A DNA stretch of 64,000 nt from contig NZ_JABASX010000011.1 of NCBI RefSeq assembly GCF_016107655.1, forward strand, positions 1 to 64,000. Direction: 5' to 3'. The notes below the pieces were generated by a model. That model was not told the origin of the DNA and did no database searches. It worked only from the letters and a program-made list of their open reading frames with translations. Origin of the DNA: Brevibacterium antiquum (lineage in GTDB: Bacteria > Actinomycetota > Actinomycetes > Actinomycetales > Brevibacteriaceae). This document shows positions 22,201 to 31,192 of the stretch, piece after piece. How positions within the stretch are numbered: position 1 is the first letter of the stretch; each line of letters begins with the position of its first letter. The position numbers were made by a program, and so were the translations under genes.

Positions 22201-24048
22201 CTGGTCGGCTGGGACTGCGATGGGGAGGACGATGTAGCCGTATTCCTTGCCTGGTGATTTGCGCATCACCCGCCCCACAGCCTGTACGACATCGACCTGG
22301 GAATTGCGGGGGTTGAGGAACAGCACGCTATCCAGACTGGGAACATCCACACCCTCAGTGAGACATTTCGCATTAGTGAGGATCCGGCAAGTGTCCTCTC
22401 CCGCATCGGCTTGCAGCCAGTCGAGGCGTTTAGAGCGTTCGAGAACGTTGAACGTCCCATCCACATGCTCGGCTTCCATCCGCAGCTTCGATTGCTCGTC
22501 GGTGCGGTTAACGATGAGTTCACGACCGACTTTCTCGAACTGGTCGGCAATCGCTTTCGATTCCTTGATATTGCGGGCAAACGCAACAGCCCGGTGCATC
22601 GGCGAATCATCATTGATCGCCAGCCGCTGCCCATGCACACCGCGCTTCGATAACCCATTCCAACAGCCAACAATCCTGGCGACATCATCCAGGTTGAGAT
22701 CCCCGTCCTCGGATAGCAATCGTTGGAACGAGGACGCCACTGATGCTTCGTCAACTGCGAGGATGAGGACCTTGTAATCAGAGAGGTGGCCGAGTTCAAC
22801 GGCGCGTCCGAACCCGAGATGGTGGAACTCAGGACCATACGTGTCCTCATCATCCATCGAGTACACGGCCACACCATCCTGGGCGGCCTTCGTCTTCGAG
22901 TCCTCGACATAGATTCGAGGAGTCGCAGTCATGTACAAACGTTTCTTCGCGTGAATGAACTCATCATTATGGACACGTACGAACGCCGAATCATCAGCAC
23001 CCGGCTGGGAGATTCCCGTGGTGCGGTGGGCTTCATCGCAGATGATGAGGTCGAATTCAGGCAGCCCCTTCTCGAACGCACCCATCCCGGGCAGACCAGC
23101 TTCGCCACGTTGAGTACCGACCTGCTGGGCTTGGTGGATGACATCAATCGACTGATATGTCGAAAACACCACACTGATCGACTCGTCACCGGTCGAAATA
23201 TTGAACCGCGCAGCCAGTTTCGACGGATCCGTTGTTGCAGGGAATCCGAGATCGTGCGCCGAAACGTCTTCGGTCTGCCGACGGCCCACCGAGGTGTCCG
23301 AACATACCGCGAAAGGACGTAGCGATGTGGTGGCTTGCGCAGTCCACTCGTTGAGTGTCTGCTGCAGAAGAGCAATCGAGGGCACAAGGAAGAGGACACT
23401 GCCACCAGCGGGCACATACTGTTCGACCAGCGACAGGGCGGTGAATGTTTTGCCGGTCCCGCAGGCCATGATCAACTTCCCGCGATCATGGGTGGAGAAT
23501 CCTTCAATGACGGCGTCGATGGCTTCGCGCTGATACTTCCTGGGCTGTTTTCCTGGTTTCGTCGACAGTTCGTGTGGGCGGTCGAGGTCGAACACCGACC
23601 AATCGATCGTCGACTCAGCGAAGTCCCGCAACCGGATGCGTTGGACTTCTTTGGTCTGATCGGCCAGGGCTGCTTCAGCGTGTGAGGACCATCCGTCGGT
23701 AGATGAGACGATCATGCCACGGCTGAAGGGCTCCTTCCCTAACTCCGTGAAGAAGGAATCGATATCGCCTTTTTGGAGCTTGCGTTCCGGGTCATAGAAC
23801 TTCGCCTGGATCGCCACGAGTTCACCCGTATACCGGTCCTCAGCAACCAAATCAATGCCGGTATCCACGCGGCCAGCGCGACCGGGCCAGTGCTGCCACC
23901 GCCAAACTTTGGAGAACTGATCAGCGTACTTCGGTTCCGTCTGGAGATAGGCCTCAAGGAGTTCCTCGAACTTCGAACCCTTGTCATATTCACTGGTTGC
24001 GGAAAAGTAGAGGCGGTCGAACACCTCGTCAAAAGCCATCACTGTCAT
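19207..24048 (-). CDS. single-polypeptide Type ISP restriction-modification enzyme
   Basis: A 1613-residue fusion, close in size to LlaGI/LlaBIII-type enzymes (about 1570). Domains in order: an Mrr-like PD-(D/E)XK nuclease (VDTGIDLVAE with D66, QAKF with Q81 and K83); a superfamily 2 helicase-translocase (Walker A GTGKT at 197-201, DEAH at 338-341, motif VI QAVGRVMR at 589-596); a helical coupler; a gamma-type adenine-N6 methyltransferase (DPFTGTGTF at 903-911, NPPYS at 1022-1026); and a C-terminal target-recognition region. Such enzymes methylate one strand of an asymmetric site and cut after head-to-head translocation. All catalytic motifs look intact. Start ATG at 24048; another ATG is 3 codons in. 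Confidence 0.92.
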   Translation of the reverse strand: MTVMAFDEVFDRLYFSATSEYDKGSKFEELLEAYLQTEPKYADQFSKVWRWQHWPGRAGRVDTGIDLVAEDRYTGELVAIQAKFYDPERKLQKGDIDSFFTELGKEPFSRGMIVSSTDGWSSHAEAALADQTKEVQRIRLRDFAESTIDWSVFDLDRPHELSTKPGKQPRKYQREAIDAVIEGFSTHDRGKLIMACGTGKTFTALSLVEQYVPAGGSVLFLVPSIALLQQTLNEWTAQATTSLRPFAVCSDTSVGRRQTEDVSAHDLGFPATTDPSKLAARFNISTGDESISVVFSTYQSIDVIHQAQQVGTQRGEAGLPGMGAFEKGLPEFDLIICDEAHRTTGISQPGADDSAFVRVHNDEFIHAKKRLYMTATPRIYVEDSKTKAAQDGVAVYSMDDEDTYGPEFHHLGFGRAVELGHLSDYKVLILAVDEASVASSFQRLLSEDGDLNLDDVARIVGCWNGLSKRGVHGQRLAINDDSPMHRAVAFARNIKESKAIADQFEKVGRELIVNRTDEQSKLRMEAEHVDGTFNVLERSKRLDWLQADAGEDTCRILTNAKCLTEGVDVPSLDSVLFLNPRNSQVDVVQAVGRVMRKSPGKEYGYIVLPIAVPADQDPETALNDNKKYKVVWDVLQALRAHDDRFEAMINKIDLDKDANKTVDVIGIGGSDDEGDGSDRSAGQNSAEALFTMVNAADWENAIFARMVKKVGDRRYWEDWATDVKDIADRQTTRLHSIIDDPDNATVRTRFGEFVEGLRANLNDGINDADAVDMLVQHMITKPVFDALFEDYDFTAHNPVSKVMDSMLAVLGEFNLDTETGKLDEFYRSVRIRAEGIESAQGKQKIITELYERFFKLAFPKTAESLGIVYTPIEVVDFILRSVNDVLKEHFGTTLSGEGVHVLDPFTGTGTFITRLLQSGLIDPADLARKYANELHANEILLMAYYIAAINIEATFHGLQREHATKTGENPEQVGYEPFEGIVLTDTFQMSEDGDTLDERMFVGNNDRVIAQNDLDIRVILGNPPYSVGQSSGNDNNANQTYPTLDESIRSTYAAQSTATNKNSLYDSYIRAIRWASNRVLDSEQGGVVCYVSNGGYIDGNTADGLRKTLTIEFHDIYIYNLRGNQRTAGELSRREGGKVFDAGSRNTVAIMVLVKLPGKVGECVLHYKDIGDYLDRSTKLATLEENSLSTLVWDTVIPNEYGDWINQRDPNYENHPLIADKKDKTGRTIFCVQSGGLKTNRDAWVYNLSRGKVLANAEAMIDFYNNEVDRWEAARRPARVDSFIDTDPAKISWSGSLKNRLAAGKKTYPIDSALRESMYRPFQKEYVYFSPELNERRYRLNELFPTQESTNLGIVTVSPGGSGEHACLMVNAIPDLHVIETSQFFARYSYSATAEDALLEEPTQLDNITDWALDQYRSTFGRDVSKDDIFFYVYGLLHSPDYRNQYEAELKKTLPRIPQVKGRKNFDAFVASGRELSALHIGYENVEPYPLAERMTTVTPEDEFEQFAVTKMKYGGKAGMWDKSVIKYNNFITIEDIPEAAQRYMLGSRSGLDWIIERYQVKSDKASGIVNDPNDWSREHNQPRYIIDLIGKITTVSLETMRIVDALPPLRVE

Positions 24049-24712
24049 ACACCTGATTATGCCTTCTATAGAAGGGACTTATCCCTGCTGAGAGCCACGA
24101 TCCGATAACATGTCTTCCCAAACGACTGGTATGGAAGTTGCTCGTCTTCGAACAAGAACTTGTGATGTCTCGGGTCATCGTTCCGTTGAAGACGCGAGAC
24201 ATCAACATGGTGCTCGCGGATGGAGTCAGACCTGGGGCCCACCTCCGGTGCGACAATGTGTTGAGGAGTTCGTCAGCTTCATCCCAGTCCGCACATAGTC
24301 CGCAAGAGAGCTAAAAATGATCAATCTCAGTCAACGTAGCCAACACTGTAAGCCCTGTTCAGCTGGGACGTTCAAACATAGTCAACACCAGTCAACGCCC
24401 TTCAAGGCGTTCCCCTGGAACTGTTGACTCCGTCCACTAAGCGGACCACTTTCGCCGTAGGCAAAATTATCAAGGCACGACAGCTCCGCGTTTCGGTGCC
24501 ATGTCCACCATCATCCTGACAGCTTCCAGCGGATTACCGGCTCCGGGATATCTCGCCTCCAACGTGCATGCACAAATCTGCTGGGAGACGCGGGAGGTCA
24601 TTACATTTTGTGAAGCCTAGAACCCCATAGGCCGAAAGACGAAATCGCCGCAATTGCCACCACCGGCACGATTTTGCTCTTGCCCGGTTAAGTTCGGACG
24701 GGCGTTGCCCAC
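24049..24712. other. intergenic region between the ISP gene and the galactonate operon
   Basis: About 660 bases with no supportable gene. It holds the promoter region of the restriction enzyme on the right-hand side of its start. CAGTCAACG occurs twice (24328-24336 and 24389-24397), with further GTCAAC at 24381 and an inverted GTTGAC at 24423, which may be binding sites or remnants of an element end. Small inverted repeats (GCCCG/CGGGC at 24682-24703 and GGGC-GTT-GCCC at 24701-24711) lie just past the transporter stop and could end the dgo transcript. This stretch is the right boundary of the defence island. Confidence 0.4.
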
Positions 24713-26017
24713 CTACTCCTCCACCCGCTCAACCTTCCCAACGAGGAACACGTACGACAGCACACCGACGATAGTGATCGCAGCCATGTAGACGAACGCT
24801 GGAGCGAAGTCGATGTCGGTGACGAGGAAGCCGATGACTATCGGTGTGGCGATCGACGAGAGGTTGCCGATGAAGTTGAACATGCCTCCGGTCAGACCGA
24901 GCAGCCGTTCCGGTGCCAAAGCGGAAACCAGCGACCAGGTGATCGAGGCGAAGCCGTTGCCGAAGAACGCGATCGACATGAACACGATCACCAACGCAGT
25001 CGAATCCGTATAGTTCGCCCCGAGCATGAACACCGTCATTGCGAGACCGATGATGATCGGCAGCTTGCGGGCCGTACCGAGCGTGAGGCCCTTCTTGACC
25101 ATGAGGTCCGAGACCCACCCGGAAAGCAGTACCCCGACGAGCGCTGCGATGAACGGAAGGGAGGCCATGAAGCCCGACTCGATGTAGTCCATCCCGCGGT
25201 AATCAACGAGGTATGTCGGGAACCAGGTGAGGAAGAACCACAGAGTCGATGTCAGGCAGAACTGGCCGAGGTAAATGCCCCACAGCTTCCGCCGGGTCAG
25301 CACCACCTTGACGTCGGACCATCTGAGCTTCGGCTTAGTCTCCTTCTTCGTACCACTCTCGACATCGACCAATCCCCCGCCGGAGGCGATGAGATCGATC
25401 TCGGCCTGGTTGACTCCCGACTTGTCACGCGGCTCGCGATAGACGAACCACCAGATCGAAGCCCAGATGACGCCGACGACACCGGTGAGGATGAACACCC
25501 AGTGCCAGGTGAGCACCGTCTGCAGCCAGGACAGCACAGGGGTGAGCAGGGCGAGGCCAATGAACTGGCCCGAGGTGTAGAAGGCGATGACCCGTCCGCG
25601 CTCACGCTCGGGGAACCACGCCGTGGCCACCTTGTTGTTGATCGGGTATGCCGGAGCTTCGAACCCGCCGACCAAGAGCCGGAGGATGATAAGAGCGACG
25701 AACCCACCAGACATACCCATGAACAGCGTGGCCAGGGACCACAGCACGAGGCAGGAGGCATAGAGCACCCGCGGCCTCACCCGGTCAACGAGCCACCCAC
25801 CGGGCAACTGCATCGCGGCGTAGGTCCACCCGAAGGCCGAGAGCAGAAGTCCCTGCTGGCCGGTGGTGAGATCGAATTCCTGAGACAGTGCCGGCATCGC
25901 AATGGACAGGTTGGCCCGGTCCATGTAGTTGATGACGACGGTGATGAAGAAAAGGAGCGCGATGATGTATCGCATCCGTGTCGGCCGCGTGGTCGTGGGC
26001 TCAGCGGTTTTCGTCAT
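24713..26017 (-). CDS. MFS sugar-acid symporter, probable D-galactonate importer
   Basis: A 434-residue, 12-helix transporter of the anion:cation symporter family. Markers are INYMDRANLSIAMPALSQEF in the first helix-loop, LPGGWLVDRVRPR after helix 2, and FPERERGRVIAFYTSG before helix 5, all typical of DgoT/GudP/ExuT relatives. It is the last gene of the dgo operon and overlaps the preceding transporter gene by 4 bases (ATGA). Because that neighbour is frameshifted, this copy is probably the working importer. The exact sugar acid is inferred from dgoD, dgoA and dgoK beside it. Confidence 0.88.
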   Translation of the reverse strand: MTKTAEPTTTRPTRMRYIIALLFFITVVINYMDRANLSIAMPALSQEFDLTTGQQGLLLSAFGWTYAAMQLPGGWLVDRVRPRVLYASCLVLWSLATLFMGMSGGFVALIILRLLVGGFEAPAYPINNKVATAWFPERERGRVIAFYTSGQFIGLALLTPVLSWLQTVLTWHWVFILTGVVGVIWASIWWFVYREPRDKSGVNQAEIDLIASGGGLVDVESGTKKETKPKLRWSDVKVVLTRRKLWGIYLGQFCLTSTLWFFLTWFPTYLVDYRGMDYIESGFMASLPFIAALVGVLLSGWVSDLMVKKGLTLGTARKLPIIIGLAMTVFMLGANYTDSTALVIVFMSIAFFGNGFASITWSLVSALAPERLLGLTGGMFNFIGNLSSIATPIVIGFLVTDIDFAPAFVYMAAITIVGVLSYVFLVGKVERVEE

Positions 26018-27355
26018 GAGCTGGTGTCTCCGATCTCTGTGGCGGCGCTGTCTACCCGAATCGGGGCACGTAGCAGGAGCAGATAGGCGATCCCCGCGAT
26101 CACCGCGACAACGGCTCCGAGGACGAATGGAATGAGGTAGGACCCCGTAGTCGTCACCAGCACGCCTGTGAGCCAGGGCGAGAGCGAGCCGGCGAAATAG
26201 CCGCCGAAGTTCTGGATGGACCCCAGCGATGCGACACGACTTCCGGTCACGACATCAGCGGGAATCGACCACCCCACAGCGCTCAGTGCTCAGTGCTCCG
26301 CAGAAGAACAGCGCCATGCTCATCGCTGTCAGCTGCAAAGCGAAGTGGCCGGTGGTGACACCGACGAGAATCGAACAGATGGCGAGCGCCCCGCCGTAGA
26401 CTGCAGCAATCCGCCGCTTGCAGGCAAGAGGCGCCAGATGAGACCGCATCCTCGAGTACTTCGTGGTGAACCATCCACCGAGGATTCCGCCGATGCCGCC
26501 GACAGCGAACGGGATCGCCGTGTACCACCCAAGCGCCTCGTCAGCGACGGAATAGATGTCGCCCAGCATCAGCGGGAGGAAAGTCACGAAGATGTTGAGG
26601 GTCCACACCACGGCAACGAATCCCAGCACCATCGCCCAGGTCTGTGGCTTGGTGAAGAGACGCAGCCAAGGGATGTGGCCTGTTGGAGCGTTGTTGTCTT
26701 CTTCTCTCGCTCGGATGTGTTCGAGTTCTGCTGCTGAGACCCTGCGATCGTGTTCCGGGGAACGATAGAAGACCCAAAAGCCGATCGCCACGATGATGCC
26801 GAGCACACCGAGGATGACGAACATGGCGCGCCACCCGAACCCGAGGATGAGGAAGGTGAGAATCGGTGGTGCCACTGCCGGGCCCCATTTGCTTCCAGAG
26901 TCGTAGACTCCGACTGCCGCTCCACGTTCCCTTGGCGGGAACCATTCGGAGACAATCTTCGCCGAGGTGGGTGAGACCGGGGCTTCAAAGACGCCGAGCA
27001 GGATGCGCGAGATCATGAAGTGCCACATGTGGTGGCCAAATGCCATGAGTGAGGTCGCGATCGACCAGAAGCCCAGTGCAATGACGTAGACCGGTTTAGC
27101 GCCGAGTCGATCAGTCAGCCATCCGCCGGGCAGCTGGAAGAACGCGTAGGTCAGAGAAAATGCGGTGCCCAGCAACCCGATGTCGGCAGCGGTCAGCCCC
27201 AGTTCGTCGATCATATGCGGGGCCGCGATAGACAACGACGATCGATCCATATAGTTGATCATCATCGCTGCCAGAAGCCAGCCGAGGATCCACCACCTGG
27301 CTCGCCCCGGCGAGGCAGCACGACGTTGCTTTGTCACTGTAGTCTGTGAGTTCAT
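26014..27355 (-). pseudogene. MFS sugar-acid symporter inactivated by a 7-bp tandem duplication
   Basis: The N-terminal 365 residues (MNSQTTVTKQRRAASPGRAR, then MMINYMDRSSLSIAAP, LPGGWLTDRLGAK) run in one frame to MALFFCGALSTE and then hit a nonsense tail ending near 26255. The next residues expected in the family, AVGWSIPADVVTGSRVASL with the last two helices, follow in another frame to 26014. At the junction GCTCAGT is repeated exactly in tandem (26281-26294). Removing one copy restores a continuous reading ...CGALSAVGWSIP... and a total length divisible by three (about 444 residues from 27355). The protein is an ACS-family symporter like its neighbour. ATG at 27355 has GAAGGA upstream; 27382 is an alternative start. 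Confidence 0.88.
26281..26294. repeat. exact 7-bp tandem duplication causing the frameshift
   Basis: GCTCAGT occurs twice head-to-tail, followed by another GCT. Loss of one unit restores the transporter frame. Such a repeat can also be lost again by slippage. Confidence 0.9.
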
Positions 27356-27391
27356 CCTTGAACGTCCTTCTCTCTTACCCAATCCGCCGAC

Positions 27392-28540
27392 TCACCATTC
27401 CGCGAAGGAGCCGTCGCTGTGACGCCAGATGGGGTTGCGCCACCGGTGTCCTTCAGCTGCACGTTCGATGACGTACTCCTCATTGACCTCAATGCCCAGC
27501 CCGGGCCCGGAAGGGATGTCGATCATGCCGTCTTCGTAGTTGAACACCGTCGGGTCGGTGACGTAGTCGAGCAGGTCGTTGCTCGTGTTGTAATGGATGC
27601 CCAGGCTCTGTTCCTGGATGAACGCGTTGTAGCTGCCAGCATCGACCTGCAGGCAGGAGGCGAGCGCGATCGGGCCCAGTGGGCAATGCAGCGCGAGCGC
27701 GACATCGTAGGCTTCGGCCATCATCGCGATCTTCCGCGTCTCAGTGATACCGCCTGCGTGGGAGACATCGGGCTGGATGATGTCGACGGCACCGGAGGCG
27801 ATCACCTCGCGGAAGTCCCAGCGTGAGAACAGTCGCTCCCCCAGCGCGATCGGCGTCGGGGTGTTCGCCATGACGTCACGCAGCGAGCCGAAGTGTTCGG
27901 AGAGCACCGGTTCTTCGATGAAGAGGAGTCGATAGGGTTCGAGTTCTTTGATGAGGACCTTGGCCATCGGCTTGTGTACACGTCCATGGAAGTCGATGCC
28001 GATGCCGAATTCGTCGCCGGTGGCTTCCCGTACAGCCTGCACGTTTTCGATGACCTGGTCGACCTTGGTGTAGGAGTCGATGTACTGCAGCTCTTCGGTC
28101 GCATTCATCTTCACGGCGGTGAACCCGCGGTTCTTCGTCTCGAGTGCCGCTGCCGCGGTGTCGCAGGGTCGGTCTCCGCCGATCCACGAGTAGGTGCGGA
28201 TCCGATCCCGGACCTTCCCGCCGAGCAGCTGGTGCACCGGTTGGCCGAGTGCCTTGCCCTTGATGTCCCAGAGCGCCTGATCAATACCGGAGATCGCACT
28301 CATGAGGATCGGCCCACCGCGGTAGAAGCCCCCGCGGTACATGATCGTCCACAGGTCCTCGATGTTTGCGGGATCCTTGCCGATGAGCAGGTCAGAGAGT
28401 TCATCGACGGCGGCTGCCACCGTGGCGGCCTTACCTTCGATGATCGGCTCGCCCCAGCCGACGATCCCTTCATCCGTCTCGATCTTGAGGAACAGCCACC
28501 TCGGCGGCACGGTGTACGTCGTCATCGACGTGATCTTCAT
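27392..28540 (-). CDS. dgoD: D-galactonate dehydratase
   Basis: Enolase-superfamily enzyme removing water from D-galactonate to give 2-dehydro-3-deoxy-D-galactonate. The 382 residues equal the length of the E. coli enzyme. The capping domain begins [20 protein letters not shown]; the barrel carries [10 protein letters not shown] (first metal ligand Asp and the HGR base), LFIEEPV, ALGERLF, and the HAGG and [10 protein letters not shown] loops typical of DgoD. It lies 48 bases after dgoA and 36 bases before the first transporter gene in one leftward operon. Confidence 0.95.
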   Translation of the reverse strand: MKITSMTTYTVPPRWLFLKIETDEGIVGWGEPIIEGKAATVAAAVDELSDLLIGKDPANIEDLWTIMYRGGFYRGGPILMSAISGIDQALWDIKGKALGQPVHQLLGGKVRDRIRTYSWIGGDRPCDTAAAALETKNRGFTAVKMNATEELQYIDSYTKVDQVIENVQAVREATGDEFGIGIDFHGRVHKPMAKVLIKELEPYRLLFIEEPVLSEHFGSLRDVMANTPTPIALGERLFSRWDFREVIASGAVDIIQPDVSHAGGITETRKIAMMAEAYDVALALHCPLGPIALASCLQVDAGSYNAFIQEQSLGIHYNTSNDLLDYVTDPTVFNYEDGMIDIPSGPGLGIEVNEEYVIERAAEGHRWRNPIWRHSDGSFAEW

Positions 28541-28588
28541 TGGTCTGGCCCTTCGTCTGGTGTAGTCATTTGCTTGTCGTCGTTGGGT

Positions 28589-29203
28589 TCAGTGGGCCTG
28601 TGCCCACGCCGAGGCGATCGCCTCGGCCCGGTCATGTACGTCTTCGGGGCGGTCACCTCGGCGATAGAGGGAGGAACCGAGGCCCAGGCCGGCAGCACCG
28701 GCGTTCCGCCACTCGGCAGCGTTGACGGGTCCCACTCCCCCGACGGGATAGAGCTCGGTGCCGGCAGGAAGAACCTCGCTCCACGCCTTCATCCCGCTGA
28801 TCCCGACGGCCGAGGATGGGAAGAGTTTGACCTTGGTGGCGCCTGCCTTGATGGCAGCGAACGCCTCGGTCGGGGTCGCGGCTCCCGGGTACGGGGTGAG
28901 CCCCAACCCGAGCGCGGTCTGGATGACTTCGGTATCGGTGTCGGGTGCGACGATGATGCGGGCACCGGCTCGCTTGCAGTCGCGGACCTGCCGTGCGGTG
29001 AGAACCGTGCCAGCACCAATCTCCACCTCATCACCGAATCGATTGACCAACGCCTCGATCGAAATCAAGGGGTCCGGTGAGTTGAGCGGAACTTCGATGG
29101 CGGAGAATCCGACAGCGACGATGCCCTCGGCGATGTCGAGGACCTCGTCGGAGCGAACCCCGCGGAGGATGGCGATGAGGCCGGTGGGAACTGTGTCAGT
29201 CAT
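28589..29203 (-). CDS. dgoA: 2-dehydro-3-deoxy-6-phosphogalactonate aldolase
   Basis: Class I aldolase of the KDPG/KDPGal family, splitting KDPGal into pyruvate and glyceraldehyde 3-phosphate. GLIAILRGVRSDEVLDIAEG contains the catalytic Glu region; GAGTVLTARQVRDCKRAGAR is the phosphate and substrate strand; and the Schiff-base lysine is in AIKAGATKVKLFPSSAVG. ATG at 29203 (MTDTVPTG) has AAGGAG upstream and overlaps the dgoK stop by 8 bases, giving 204 residues; the longer frame is dgoK out of register. Confidence 0.94.
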   Translation of the reverse strand: MTDTVPTGLIAILRGVRSDEVLDIAEGIVAVGFSAIEVPLNSPDPLISIEALVNRFGDEVEIGAGTVLTARQVRDCKRAGARIIVAPDTDTEVIQTALGLGLTPYPGAATPTEAFAAIKAGATKVKLFPSSAVGISGMKAWSEVLPAGTELYPVGGVGPVNAAEWRNAGAAGLGLGSSLYRRGDRPEDVHDRAEAIASAWAQAH

Positions 29204-30206
29204 TGGTGTTCTCCTTGGTCGGCACGAGGCCGGATTGTTCGGCGATGCGGAAGAGTCCAGCGGCAGCAGCACGCGGATCCGCTTCTGTCGTCTGTCGCCC
29301 GTGTCGAAGGAGGGCGCGTGAGTATCGCATCGTCAGGTCCGCGGTTCCACAGACGATGACGGGGGCGTCAGAGCCGGCTGTTGTCGTGAGCTGGGCGGCA
29401 ACCTCGGCGCCGATGAGCATTCCCGAGAGGTAGTCGTTGACCTCCTCGGCGTGCAGTCGTCCGTCGAGGGCCCAGGTGCGTGCGTAGAAGATCGAGGAGA
29501 TGAGCGCGGCGGGATCGTCAGCGCCGACGCTCAGTCCCCAGTCGAAGACGTCGGGGTGGAAGTCATCGGTGGATTCGGCCAGACGGCTGAGGATCGACGA
29601 GGTGCTCAGAAGACCGAACATCTCTCCGCTCATCGAGGTGGAGAAATCAGTCACGCGCTGGCCCTGGCACTTCACCCATTTGGTGTGCGTGCCGGGAAGG
29701 ATCACCGTGGTCGCGTCGGCCTGCTCTGCATCGAGCAGACCGAGCAGTTGGGTCTCCTCTCCGCGGATGACATCGGGGGCAGTCGCTTCGGTCGATGTCT
29801 TCTGCAGTCCGGGCACGATGTGGAGTTCGCCGATGGTCAGTTCGACTGAGGTCAGATGCCCGCCCAGAGCAGAAAGTTCGGTGGGCAGGTCGAGGTAGCC
29901 CGCCTCGGCGATTCCCTGGGTCGAACCGATCATTCCACAGGCGAGGAGAGGGAGGTGGCCGTGATCGCTGAGCCAGTCGCCGATGGCGGCGTGAGCGAGC
30001 CGGGAAAAGTCACCTTTGAGGTCGCCGGTATCCGGACCGACGGCCATGATCCCGTCTGATCCGTTGCGTTCAGCGAGGACGCCTCCGTCGCTGCCAATGA
30101 GGAAGGCTCGCAGTGAGCTCGTCCCCCAGTCGAGGCCGATCATCTGCGGGGCCTCGGTTGTTGCCAGTTTTGCCATAAGAGCCACTATGGGCAGGCGTTC
30201 CATCAT
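29196..30206 (-). CDS. dgoK: 2-dehydro-3-deoxygalactonokinase
   Basis: ATP-dependent kinase of the DgoK family, phosphorylating 2-dehydro-3-deoxygalactonate. Near the N-terminus, MIGLDWGTSSLRAFLIGSDG is the ASKHA-type phosphate loop; LLACGMIGSTQGIAEAGYLD and VILPGTHTKWVKCQGQRV are strongly family-typical. Its length is 336 residues from the ATG at 30206; an ATG 10 codons in (MAKLATTEA) fits family starts equally well and neither has a strong ribosome-binding site. It is the first gene of the dgo operon, divergent from the IclR gene. Confidence 0.94.
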   Translation of the reverse strand: MMERLPIVALMAKLATTEAPQMIGLDWGTSSLRAFLIGSDGGVLAERNGSDGIMAVGPDTGDLKGDFSRLAHAAIGDWLSDHGHLPLLACGMIGSTQGIAEAGYLDLPTELSALGGHLTSVELTIGELHIVPGLQKTSTEATAPDVIRGEETQLLGLLDAEQADATTVILPGTHTKWVKCQGQRVTDFSTSMSGEMFGLLSTSSILSRLAESTDDFHPDVFDWGLSVGADDPAALISSIFYARTWALDGRLHAEEVNDYLSGMLIGAEVAAQLTTTAGSDAPVIVCGTADLTMRYSRALLRHGRQTTEADPRAAAAGLFRIAEQSGLVPTKENTND

Positions 30207-30226
30207 GCGCCACCAGTGTCCCTATA

Positions 30227-30246
30227 TGTGGGATAAGTGACATACT
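30227..30246. promoter_or_regulatory. candidate IclR operator between dgoK and its regulator
   Basis: TATGT and ACATA arms flank a 10-base centre in the 46-base gap between the divergent starts. The position suits autoregulation and control of the dgo operon, but the repeat is short. Confidence 0.35.
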
Positions 30247-30252
30247 GGGGCG

Positions 30253-31023
30253 ATGATCGAAGAATCTGGAACCGTTGTCAGCAATGCGATTCCCCAGGGC
30301 ACTCAGACCCTTGCCAGAGGGCTACAGATCGTCAGCGCAGTCGCCCATGGGTCCACCACGTTGAAGTCCGTCGTCGACGCCACGGGAATCGGTCGATCGA
30401 GTGCGCACAGGATGATCCAGCTACTGGTGCACATGGGCTATCTGAGGCACGGTTCACCGGGCGAGTTTCGTCTGGGTTCTACTCTCATCGAGTTCGGCTT
30501 CACTGCACTCAATCAGGATCCGCTGCCGGTGGTCGCCCGGGAGAGCCTTGATGCTCTTGCGGAGCGGACCCAGGATACGATTCATCTCTCGGTCGAGGAT
30601 GGTGAGTCGGTGCTCTACCTCCACAAGATCCCCGGGACGCGCGGTGCTGAGATGCGCTCTCGCATCGGCCACCGCATGCCAATGACTCGCACCGGTGTCG
30701 GGAAGGCGCTGCTGCTCGGACAGGAGAACCGATGGGAGCGGATCTTCCTGGCGGAGAATCCAGGTGCAGACTCAGCCGCAGTCGAGGCCTTCGTCAAACG
30801 GATGCAGGGTTATACCCACGATGGTGCCTCGCTCGACCTCGAGGAGAACGAACCAGGGATCCGGTGCGTGGCCGCTCCCATTCGGGACGGCAGCGGAAGC
30901 ATTGTCGCAGGAGTCTCGCTGTCGGCTACTCGTCCCTACATGCCGAAGGAACGGATGCAGGCACTTGTGCCGGTGATGAAGTCTGCGGCGCGGGAGATCT
31001 CGGTGAAGCTGGGGTTCCGGTGA
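30253..31023 (+). CDS. IclR-family regulator of the galactonate operon
   Basis: A 256-residue regulator with an N-terminal winged helix (TQTLARGLQIVSAVAHGSTT, then LKSVVDATGIGRSSAHRMIQLL) and a C-terminal IclR effector domain (ESVLYLHKIPGTRGAEMRSRIG, RMPMTRTGVGKALL). Divergent from dgoK, it is the likely local controller, perhaps sensing galactonate or its dehydration product. In E. coli the dgo regulator is GntR-type, so this is a different solution. Confidence 0.92.
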   Translation: MIEESGTVVSNAIPQGTQTLARGLQIVSAVAHGSTTLKSVVDATGIGRSSAHRMIQLLVHMGYLRHGSPGEFRLGSTLIEFGFTALNQDPLPVVARESLDALAERTQDTIHLSVEDGESVLYLHKIPGTRGAEMRSRIGHRMPMTRTGVGKALLLGQENRWERIFLAENPGADSAAVEAFVKRMQGYTHDGASLDLEENEPGIRCVAAPIRDGSGSIVAGVSLSATRPYMPKERMQALVPVMKSAAREISVKLGFR

Positions 31024-31192
31024 TCGAATTCGGGCGTGAAGGTCAGGCGCGTTCTAGTCGCATGGAGCATTTGTGTCCTACATCCCGGTTGATCTGCACA
31101 AGACGCTGACTGTCGCGTTAGCCTGAGCGAGTATTGAACAAGCTCAGCGAAGAGCGCACCACTCGTACCCACAACCACTGAGGAGACCGCCA

